Part shown: one piece after another, positions 30,974 through 39,210 of the stretch
Position numbering within the stretch: position 1 is the first letter of the stretch
Layout of the letters: every line of letters starts with the position of its first letter
Assembly (NCBI GenBank): GCA_029204225.1
Contig: CM055111.1
Span: forward strand, 30,847,464-30,886,673
Length of the DNA: 39,210 bases
Reading direction: 5' to 3'
Source: Diphasiastrum complanatum
Taxonomy: Eukaryota; Streptophyta; Lycopodiopsida; Lycopodiales; Lycopodiaceae
Program-made: the position numbers and the translations under genes
Notes under the pieces: generated by a model
What the model saw: the letters and a program-made list of their open reading frames with translations, nothing else
Database searches by the model: none
What the model was told of the DNA's origin: nothing

Positions 30974-33503
30974 ATGACATCCCAGGCAGCTAACTGGTGC
31001 TTGCATCCTGCCGTTGTCCTCTTTTTCTCTCTAGTTCTTCTCAAGATTTTGTCAGTTTGCCAAACTGCTGCGCATTCAAACCACTGCAATGAAATATGTG
31101 GCTTTTTAAAGGTTCCTTTTCCTTTTGGTATCTCCAGTGCCTGCGGCTTGAACCAGTTCAAGCTGACTTGCATTGCAAATTCTACTCTCATGCTCAGCCT
31201 CAACACCCATAACTATCAAGTTCTAAGCTTTACTCATAACAGCACAATTATCGACCCTCTTCTCTCCAATTGCACTGAAGCCCATTTTGCATTTTCTGAT
31301 TTCGAGCTTGCTGGCACTTATGCAGTATCTAAACGCAACTTCCTCATTCTGTACTCCTGCCAGAATGTGACATATTGCCCCAGCAATTGTTCTTTTAGTG
31401 AACTCCCTCAATCCCCATGTGCAAACCTGTCCTCTTCATGCTGCTATGACCTCAACTACGCAGAAGAACCACCTCTTCATAGTATTGGCTTCACAAGCTT
31501 GGGCTGCAAATCATTTACCAGCTGGGTTACTGATTATCAACTGGACAACCAAACACAGCTAACCGTGGAAGCCCATTATGGGTTGGAGCTAGACTGGGTG
31601 ATTCCGGGTAATTGTGCTACCTCAGTCTGTAAAAGCAATGCCAATTGCGTCAATGGTGCTACACTTTCTGGTTATACATGCCAATGTGCAGCTGGGTTTG
31701 TTGGGGATCCTTATATAAACGGATCAGGCTGCCGTCCAGGTTGGGGTGTGCATCTTCAACTATGCAAAGTACAACCAATCATTCTTGTGATAGCTTGCTG
31801 TTTTTGTTTGTGCGTGCTTTACCCGTGTTTTTCTTTATGTAACACTGGGGATTGGATGCTGAATCAGATATGTGTGACTCGACGGAGATCAGAAGCGGCT
31901 GTGTATGTCCAAATGGACACGTAGCAACTAAAGACGGTTGTCGATCTCATTCTGCTCCAACTCGTATAATAATCATAATCACAGGTAGATTTCATTTCAA
32001 GGCACTTCAAGGTGATGCAGCAATTGCCCTCTCTCACAGTTATCTATTCGTGTTTTCTATTCTTTTTAGGTTCAAAACTGCACAATGTTGGAAAATGTAA
32101 AGGAATTGAAAATGAAGCAACTAGAACTCTATAATTGAGCTACAAAGATCATTCATGATAACGTTTATGAATTCGAATCTCACTCACTTAGCCTAATATT
32201 TCTACGACGGGTAGGTCTATTCTAGGCTTACAACATGAGTAGAGTATAAATATCATCTTCAGCAGATTGTGAGCAACTGAATCATGTCATTTGGGTGCTG
32301 TGTCGATACTTGTCTATTTCATCGGATATCTTCAGACTTGATGTATTTACTTCTTATTCAGGCATTCTGGTTGGAGCAACGGTATTTTCAGTTTTTCTCA
32401 TAGCACTTGCTATACTAAGAAGGCGCAGTGCTAATTTGAGAAAGGGAAGGAATAGTGCACTAGCTTTGAAGCATATTGAAGAGCTCCTTACAACAAGTAG
32501 TAATGCCAGTACTATTACTATTTTTGCATACAAGGACCTTGAAAAAGCAACAAAAGGATTCTCTCAGAGTCAAATGCTAGGCCATGGTGCACATGGAATA
32601 GTTTATGCTGGCAGACTCCAAGATGGCAGTTCTGTTGCAGTGAAAAAAATAAACAAAATCAATCAACATGGGGTTGAACATGTCATAAATGAGCTCACTG
32701 TTCTTTCATCAGTTAAACACAAAAATCTTGTGCAGCTTCTTGGATGTTGTCTTGAAGTCCAAGATCCCCTGTTAGTTTATGAGTTTGTCCCATATGGCAC
32801 CTTGGCTGAGCATTTGCAGAAAGAAAGAGGTGATGGGCTGGATTGGATCACTCGTATAGCTATAGCTACAGAAGCTGCTCAAGCTCTAGCTTATCTTCAC
32901 TCTGAGATTACGCCCCCAATATACCACAGGGATGTGAAATCAACCAACATACTTTTGGATTTTGAATACAATACAAAAGTGGCAGATTTTGGGCTTTCTA
33001 AGCTGGTGCTTACGGATGCATCCCACATCTCCACTGTCCCTCAAGGAACTCCAGGCTACTTAGATCCTGAATACCATCAAAACTTTTGTTTGACAGACAA
33101 GAGTGATGTATACAGTTATGGGGTAGTCCTTATCGAGATGATTACAGCCCTGAAGGTGGTAGACTTTACAAGGGATAAAAGAGAGGTGAATTTGGCAGCT
33201 CTTGCCCTAACAAAGATAGCAAATGGGACATTGGATGAAGTAGTTGATTCCTTTCTGGAGATAGATAAACAGCCCCAGGTCAGGTGTATGATTCAAAGAG
33301 TTGCTGAATTGGCCTTCAGGTGCCTGTCATTTGACAAGAATGCTAGGCCTAGTATGCTGGAGGTTGCTGAGGAGCTGGAGCAGATCAAAATGGCAAGCAT
33401 TTTTCCTGGAGATCAATCCCCAATCAGGCCCTTAAATCTACAGGATGTAAGTGCCCTCCACAAACAAACACTTTTGTCTCTGCAACTATTAGTTGGCTCT
33501 TAG
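30974..33503 (+). CDS. Wall-associated receptor kinase-like protein (WAKL14/20 type)
   Basis: A plasma-membrane receptor-like Ser/Thr kinase, probably sensing pectin or wall fragments, as known for the WAK family. Exons are 30974-31739, 31868-31984 and 32362-33503, with introns 31740-31867 (GT...CAG) and 31985-32361 (GT...CAG), both phase 1. The product is 674 residues. The start is the first ATG; in-frame codons before it include only a TTG. Residues 8-33 form a signal peptide; about 38-210 is a GUB_WAK-type cysteine-rich region with several N-glycosylation sites; 214-253 is an EGF-like module with six Cys (ending GDPYINGSGC); exon 2 adds a short Cys cluster; 289-313 is the transmembrane helix, formed exactly across the exon 2/3 junction. 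Kinase about 362-635: GHGAHG loop, VAVKK (Lys389), Glu405, HRDVKSTN (483-490), DFG (503-505), GTPGYLDPEY. All catalytic residues are present, so an active RD kinase is expected. The motif TALKVVDF...EVNLAALA resembles the WAKL14/20 subgroup. Confidence 0.92.
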
Positions 33504-33740
33504 GTAGAGCTAAAGCTTTTTTCCTTTCATATGATTTGTGATCTCTCCTACATGGTTTTAGAAATGTATTATTAAAAAAAGAACGCCTTTGCCTTGCAAT
33601 TTAGGTTTGGTAAAGGTGGTGCCTAGGTGCCTAGTCGGGCTTCTTTGCTAGTCATGCCCATGGCTCTTGGGTCCTTACCCTACACCTCATTTTTCATCTG
33701 CTTTGGCCATGAATGCATGACCTACGATATGTGTCCTTTA
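33504..33740 (+). other. 3' flank of the kinase gene
   Basis: Likely 3' UTR. AATGTATTATTAAAAAAAG near 33560 could supply a poly(A) signal region; no clear AATAAA is seen. Confidence 0.4.
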
Positions 33741-34118
33741 TGTATTATGGAAGTAGCCGCCAAGCACATGCCATTCTGCCCGGTAAGGATTTCCAAAAAA
33801 ATTTGGGCGAGGCTTGGAGGGGCCGAGCCTAGATTTTTTTGGAAAGCCGAACCGGGCAGAATGGTCGGGCGCCTTCCATTGCGTAATGGATACCTGGGAT
33901 TTTTTCACATGCCCATTACGAAGCATAATGTACAGTTTGACTTTGACTGACCATCTAAAATGCACCACGTGGCAGCTGTACGGACGCCGTACAGACGGGC
34001 ACAGACAGGCAGGAATAAAAAAAGCAGAATCTGCCTTTGAAAAAAATGCATACATTTTCTGCTTTTCAAATTGTGTGAAAATGGGCATAATATTCAACAG
34101 GTATCCATTACGTAGTGG
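33741..34118. mobile_element. Foldback/MITE-like element, copy 2
   Basis: Same order as copy 1. A hairpin with arms starting CCATTCTGCCCGGT (33771) and ending ACCGGGCAGAATGG (33864), loop GAGGCTTGGAGGGGCCGA-like. Then inverted repeats CCATTGCGTAATGGATACC (33876-33894) and GGTATCCATTACGTAGTGG (34100-34118), 17 of 19 positions complementary. The inner part keeps CCACGTGGCAG and GCAGAATCTGC. Both copies start TGTATTATGGAAG. This copy lies about 240 bp past the kinase stop codon. Confidence 0.7.
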
Positions 34119-34223
34119 GAATTGGTGTTTCAAGCGACCTTTGAACCTTTTATATCAAGGCCCAGCCTTTGATATGGCTCATTATTTTGAATGGGCCACA
34201 CATAAAAATTGACATGCACAAGT

Positions 34224-34266
34224 ATGTGTGTGTGCGCGTGCGTGCACACACACACACACACACACA
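34224..34266. repeat. GT/GC/CA alternating purine-pyrimidine tract
   Basis: A TG-rich half (with CGCG and CGTGCG) runs into a (CA)11 half, giving 43 bases of strict alternation that is also an inverted repeat around TGCA. Confidence 0.95.
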
Positions 34267-35212
34267 TGATTACTTTAATATAACATACGACATACGTAAA
34301 TTTCTAAGTCTATGGACTCCATCAACAATGGCTTTGAAGCTGAAGTCCATAATTCATAGCCTAGACTAGTTGTGACTATATCTCAATCATAGCATATCCA
34401 CGTCAAGCTTCATGCATTTTTGAGGAGAGGAGAGTGTCAATAAAGTGAGTACTAGTTCCAACTTTTGTTGTTAGTTGTTTATGAATTGAAGTCTTGTGCA
34501 AACTAGTTAAACCATGGCTTTGGCTGATTTGAGATTTACATGAGCTAACAAGATGAGGTTCACTTGACAAGGCAAATTCCGAGTTGCTAAAAGTAAAGGA
34601 TTGTAGTGGCCTTTTATTGTACTTGTGAGAGTTGACTTAAATCGTTCAAATAGAGTGTTGTTTAAGAGTTTATGCCATTGTTTGGGAGATCTCATTTTGG
34701 AAAGGCCACAAAGATTGAAAATGCATATGAGTAAAAAAACAACGTGGCATCTAATGAGTTTATAAGTATATTAAGTTGTAGAAATTTGTGAAGTATATTA
34801 CACCCCATAAAGAGTTTCTCATTAACTTATTTTCTAGGCGTTATTGCTTGGTACATGTTTGTGATTTTTGAGTATGTCATGTTTGCTTCCTGCAAATTTG
34901 ATCCTTTTTTTGTTTTGTTGTTTGCAGACTTGCACACTGCTTCCAAGGTGAATAAATCCTAGAAATCTCACATGTAAGGTTGTCTTGTTGATGCTCAACT
35001 ATTTTAAATGAGAATTGCACAATAGAATTGCCAAACAATTCTACCATAAAAATATACTTGGAGATCAAAATAGATATAAAAGTGGTTGTCTCGTTGTTCC
35101 AAAAGTAAAAGCCTCAAGTGAATTGAGTTGGGATGGATTGATGTTCTTATAAGCAATTCAGGGTGAATTATTGTTTGTCTAAATATTTTGTATAATCATT
35201 AGACCATTAATA
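34267..35212. other. No gene recognised
   Basis: AT-rich, no ORF with a family match on either strand, no clear terminal repeats. Confidence 0.4.
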
Positions 35213-36460
35213 TGTTGGAAAGAGGTGTGTAAAAGATAGGTCTAAAAGAAGCGAATAAAAATAATTCGAACGACAAGAAAGAAAACTATCATGCGCAGCG
35301 GAATAACTTTCTTCATGCATGACTACACCTATCAATTTTAAACAAAACATTAGTGATAAAAATCACGTTCAATCTTATAGTAACTAACTTTGAAATCATC
35401 AGTACTACAGTGATTACGTAGCCAAACATTTAAGCATTGAATTATCAGACAAATAATCTGTTGCAAAGAATTACACAAACACATACATTTTGAGACGAAG
35501 CTGAATGCAATAAGAAGATAGTAGTGATTCAATGTGAAACGAAACAAAAGTAAATGAGTACAACAAGTTTGCAGATCGAAGCCACGTACTCTAAGCTATT
35601 TCTAAGCGACTAAATAATAGTCTGAATTAGGTGCAACTACTGATAAGTAGTAAGCACAATATCAATCTCTAATCAACTCTAAAGAATTGAGCTAGAATGC
35701 TCAAGAGTGTTCAAGCTTGCAGGCTCGAGAGAGAGCTAACTATTCAATACTTGATCTGATCTGATTATTCTGATGATAAAATATGAACATCTATTGATAC
35801 TAAGCAATTAGGTCGTCAAATGCGGCTGCCAGTTGGTTGGAGTCTGCTGGCATTCATCCAGTTCTTTTTAGAAGTTGCTTGCTGATTAGCGATGACAATT
35901 AGCCGTAAACAGTCTGTCTGCATAAATGAACGTAAACTGTCACTCTGTAGAAATGAACGTGAAACTGTCATCAGAAAAAATGACAATGTCGACTTTTTGC
36001 GAGAAATTGTCTCATTTCCTTAATATTTGGAGTAGCCCCACAATTTGCCAAAATCATTTCCTTAACACTTGAGGCACTTTGAAAAAATGTGAAACATGCG
36101 ACACTACATTTTTACTCACAATCCCTGACAAGCGAAAAATGCAAAAAACATGACACTGCATTTTTACTCAGAATTCTTGACGGACGAAAAATACGACACT
36201 GCATTTTTACTTGCAATTTTTGACAATGTCGGTTTAAGAGATAATTGATTGTAGCAAAAAGACGACAATGTCGGGTTTTGTAGTGAGAGAAAATTCCCGA
36301 CGCTGTTGTTAAACTCCGTGTATTTCTATAGACTGTGTAAAACACTTGTAATTCTGCAGACTGTGTAAAACATGGGAGAATCTGCAGAACTGGATAAACA
36401 GTTGGATGAAGATTAAAAACTGATTAGTTGATTAGAAGGAAGAAGGAGAATAATCCAACA
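35213..36460 (-). mobile_element. Copia 3' LTR
   Basis: On the minus strand the RNase H stop at 36468 overlaps a PPT (AAGAGGGAG, 36469-36461), and TGTTGG at 36460 begins the LTR. The matching end CCAACA, seen on the plus strand as TGTTGG at 35213-35218, gives 1248 bp. The start is firm; the end is inferred from the inverted terminal hexamer. The LTR is rich in short tandem repeats: GACACT(A/G)CATTTTTACT at 36100, 36152 and 36195, and GACTGTGTAAAACA near 36331 and 36359. Confidence 0.65.
36100..36240. repeat. Three imperfect 43-52-bp tandem repeats in the LTR
   Basis: Units start at 36100, 36152 and 36195 with GACACT(A/G)CATTTTTACT, and each continues with a TGAC word and, in the first two, CGAAAAAT. 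They lie near the 5' end of the minus-strand LTR, i.e. in U3. Confidence 0.8.
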
Positions 36461-36467
36461 CTCCCTC

Positions 36468-39078
36468 TTAATCTGAATCCATCAACGCCTTGACCTTTAA
36501 ACTTAGTTCTACACAGAGCTTTCTGTGTGCATCCAAGCTTAATGCTTTAGCAAAAATATCCGCTGTCATCTCTTGTGTTCGACAGTATTGCAATCCGACC
36601 TCTCTGTTGAGAACTTTGCTTATGACATAGTGATACCTCAGTTCAATGTGCTTACTCCTAGGATGAAATCTAGGGTCGGCTGACAAGGCAATGGCACTTT
36701 GATTATTACAAAATAATAATGTCGGAGCATATTGATTCAGATTGATATCTGAAAGTAAGTTTCTCAACCAAATTGCTTCCTTTGTGGCTTGTGAGGCTGC
36801 AATATACTCTAATTCTGTAGAAGATAGAACTATCGAAGATTGCTTGCGACTGTTCCAGGAAAATAGACCATTTTTGAGGAAGAATGTAAATTTGGAAGTG
36901 GATTTATGAGTGTCTTTATCTCCTGCCCAACTTGCATATGTAAAACCAATGAGTAAATTGAGTTTGTCGTTGTCGACTACTTTATAACAAATGCAAAAGT
37001 CCATAGTAGCTCGAAGATATCTCATGACTCTGTTAAGAGCCTTCTAATGTGTTACACCAGGGTTGGCCATATACTGACTTAAGAGTTGACTGTAAAAGCT
37101 ATGCCTGGTCTGATACAGATCATTGCGTACATAAGAGATCCTATTATCAATGATAAGGATACTTACGCATCTGCTGCTTCTCTTGAATTGATTGAGGACA
37201 CTGGTCCTTTGACAATTTGAGACCTGGTTCCATTGGTGAGAGAGCTAACTTGCAATTAACCAGATTATATCTGACAAACATATTGTAGATGTACCTCTAT
37301 TGAGTAATGTAGATCAACTTTCAATTTCTGTCTTTGTGGATTTGAATACCAAGGCAGAAATGAGCTTCGTCCAGAATGACATGTCCAATTTAGAAGATAG
37401 CATTGACTTGCCTTCTTTTATCAAATCGATACTGTTGTTGAGGAGCAATGTGTTGTCCACATACAAAGTGATAATGATAAAAGACTGTTGCATTGTCTTG
37501 AAGTAAACATTTGAATCTAAAGAGCTAGGTGTGTAGCCATGATCAATAAGAAAAGTATTGATCCTTTGAAACCATGCTCGAGCAGATTGCTTCAAGCCAT
37601 AAAGTGCCTTATGGAGTTTACGCACATGATTGTGTTTACCCTTGATAATATAACCTTCAAGTTGCACCATGTAAATGTCTTCTTCAATAACTCCATTAAG
37701 ATATGTTGTCTCTACATCCATTTGATGTATTTCCAAATCTGTTGCAGCAAAAAACGATAATAAAAGTCGAATAGAAGAATGCTTGACTACTGGACTAAAA
37801 GTCTCAGTGTAATCAACGTTGTATACCTGAAAAAATTCTCTGGCAACAAGTCGGGCTTTTCTTCTGTCGATACTTCCATCTGCTTTGTACTTGACTTTGA
37901 AATCCATTTGCAATCAACTACATTTCTTCTAGCAGGTAATTCGACAATCGTCCATGTCTGGTTCTTGATAAGAGATGAATACTCTTTATTTATAGCTTCT
38001 TTCCAGAGATCGGAATCTGGTTGACTGAGTGCCTCTTCGACAGTCATTAGCTCATGAACAAGGTAGGCTGCAGACTCGTCAATATACCTGATAGGTGGTT
38101 TGCTAACTCTTGATGATCTTCTGGGAAATAGAGGAAGTTGAGCATTTTCATCATATTGTAGTTGCTGAATTGCAACATCATCATCTTCTGATTCGTCATT
38201 GACATGTTGTTCGTGAAGAGTAGATGAGCTTGGACCTTCGATGGGAATAGTCGACTGGGGAACTGGGAAATTCAATATGTCAGGAGAATCTGACAGGTTG
38301 GCTACAAGGGCTTTGCCTTTTTCCTTGAGGTCGATAAACTAATCTTCGATGAAGATGACATCCTGACTAGTGAATATCTTCGACTTGATGGGATCAAACA
38401 ACTTATAGGCTTGATTTGAAGTAGTGTAGCTGATGAAAATACATTTGATACTTTGGATGCCGAGCTTCTTCCTGAGATCATGAGGAATCTATGCATAAGC
38501 AGTACATCCAAAAACTCGTAAGTTCGATAAAGAAGGTTTGATACCTGTACAAATTTCGAATGGTGTTTTGTCTTAGAGACCTTTAGTAGGACATCTGTTC
38601 TGAATATAGGTTGTTGTTGAAACAGCTTCAGTCCAGAAGGACTTCGGAAGTGTTGCATGTGATAACATGCACTTTGCCAATTCTACTAAGGTTCTATCTT
38701 TTTCTCAGCAAGACCATTTGACTGAGACAAATAGGAGGTAATATATTGTTGCTCAATGTTGTTGTTAAGGCAGTACTCCTTGAATTCGGTGGAGATGTAT
38801 TTTCCCCCGTTATCTGACCTCAGTACTTTGATTCGTTTGCCAGTTTCATTTTTTGCATGCTCTTGGAATTGTCTGAACTTGATGAAAGCTTCTGATTTTT
38901 GTTTAATGAAGTAAACAGTTGTTCTTCTGCAGAATTTGTCAATAAAGGTAATGAAATACTTTGCATCTACCAGTGAAGGAGTTTGCATAGGTCCACATAT
39001 ATTTGAATGAACAACATCTGTAGCCTGATATTCCAAGGAATATTCTAGCCATCCTATGGAACATCTTAAAAAATACAA
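36468..39078 (-). pseudogene. Copia pol: integrase, RT, RNase H
   Basis: Minus strand. It begins abruptly near 39060 in integrase (DVVHSNICGPM, FITFIDKFCRR, RSDNGGKYIS, YLSQSNGLAEKK), losing frame near 38690. The integrase C-terminus is frameshifted (LRVFGC, LFDPIKSKIFTSQDVIFIED). Hinge and RT start 38275-37920 (RRSSRVSKPPIRYIDE, WKEAINKEYSSLIKNQTW). RT 37913-37314: KARLVAREFFQVYNVDYTET, QMDVETTYLNGV, LYGLKQSARAWFQ, and YVDNTLLL instead of YVDDLLL, so a catalytic Asp is lost. RNase H 37025-36468: MRYLRATMDF, ASWAGDKDTHKSTS, SSTELEYIAASQATKEAIWL, SKHIELRYHYV, TADIFAKAL, with a TAA stop at 36468. At least four frameshifts. Gag, protease and 5' LTR are absent or lie beyond the window. Confidence 0.92.
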
Positions 39079-39210
39079 GCAGGATAGAATTTAAACGTAG
39101 AACTTGCCCAACAAGTTTAGGCTTTTACGGTATCCGTACTGGCTTAAGTTATTTAGTTCTAAGTTTCAATTGCCATGGGCACTGCACATAGATATGTAAC
39201 TTCAAGTTAA
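39079..39210. other. No gene recognised at the window edge
   Basis: Copia similarity ends near 39060; the last 130 bases match no reading frame I recognise, suggesting an insertion or truncation border. Confidence 0.35.

Noticed and set aside
30865-31206. 113-residue minus-strand open frame over the kinase start
   Set aside because: Antisense shadow of kinase exon 1, which is strongly supported on the plus strand.
32150-32175. GAATTCGAATCTC resembling a tRNA B-box
   Set aside because: It lies in kinase intron 2, with no A-box at the right distance and no cloverleaf.
32295-32361. Upstream extension of the kinase ORF (22 residues before GILVG)
   Set aside because: A TTCAG acceptor at 32361 and the exact phase match to exon 2 show this is intron read-through.
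33738-34212. Open frames of about 130 residues on both strands
   Set aside because: They run through the foldback element hairpin; self-complementary DNA gives similar frames on both strands.

Overview
This window is nuclear DNA from a land plant, most likely a seed plant. The evidence is one intron-containing receptor-kinase gene of the wall-associated-kinase-like (WAKL) type with GT-AG introns and a GUB_WAK/EGF ectodomain, a second partial spliced gene, and a dense background of decayed plant-type Ty1/copia, Ty3/gypsy (chromodomain and Tat/Athila-like) and hAT elements. The species cannot be told from the sequence. The heavy load of old, nested, stop-ridden retrotransposons would fit a large genome, possibly a gymnosperm or early-diverging angiosperm, but that is inference.

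Layout. 0-1.3 kb: decayed hAT transposase with recognisable introns (+). 1.3-2.5 kb: copia deletion derivative, Gag joined to the RNase H tail (-). 2.7-4.9 kb: gypsy RT/RNase H/integrase remnant (-). 5.2-5.4 kb: 76-bp tandem duplication. 5.4-6.05 kb: chromodomain-gypsy integrase C-terminus, polypurine tract (PPT) and 3' LTR (+). 6.06-7.17 kb: second gypsy pol fragment (-). 7.5-8.06 kb: first two exons of an unidentified host gene (-) with a CT/GA-rich leader. 8.6-13.5 kb: Tat/Athila-like gypsy element with 5' LTR and Asp-type primer-binding site (PBS) (+), pol decayed, no 3' LTR found. 13.4-18.5 kb: mostly unassigned, with a 155-residue ORF, a (TC)42 tract and a copia RNase H fragment. 18.5-22.75 kb: copia element (-) with 5' LTR and PBS and an internal 1.16-kb tandem duplication of Gag-protease. 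22.8-24 kb: two copia 3' ends converging on a 904-bp LTR-like segment. 24-26.6 kb: the best-preserved copia pol (-). 26.6-28 kb: gypsy Gag (-), with a minisatellite upstream to 28.65 kb. 28.9-34.1 kb: the WAKL gene (exons 30974-31739, 31868-31984, 32362-33503, +), bracketed by two copies of a foldback/MITE-like element and preceded by two tandem duplications. 35.2-39.1 kb: copia 3' LTR and pol (-).

Functionally, the WAKL gene is the only gene that looks intact: signal peptide, cysteine-rich wall-binding ectodomain, EGF-like module, one transmembrane helix and a kinase with all key catalytic residues, 674 residues after splicing. The gene at 7.5-8.0 kb has two phase-0 exons that join into a clean 82-residue N-terminus which I do not recognise. 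Every transposon polyprotein has frameshifts, stops or mutated catalytic motifs, so none looks autonomous.

I found no CRISPR array, bacterial operon, tRNA or rRNA gene. The most unusual structures are the in-frame protease-Gag fusion made by the tandem duplication, the paired foldback elements around the kinase gene, the LTR segment bounded by polypurine tracts on both sides, and the unidentified spliced gene.
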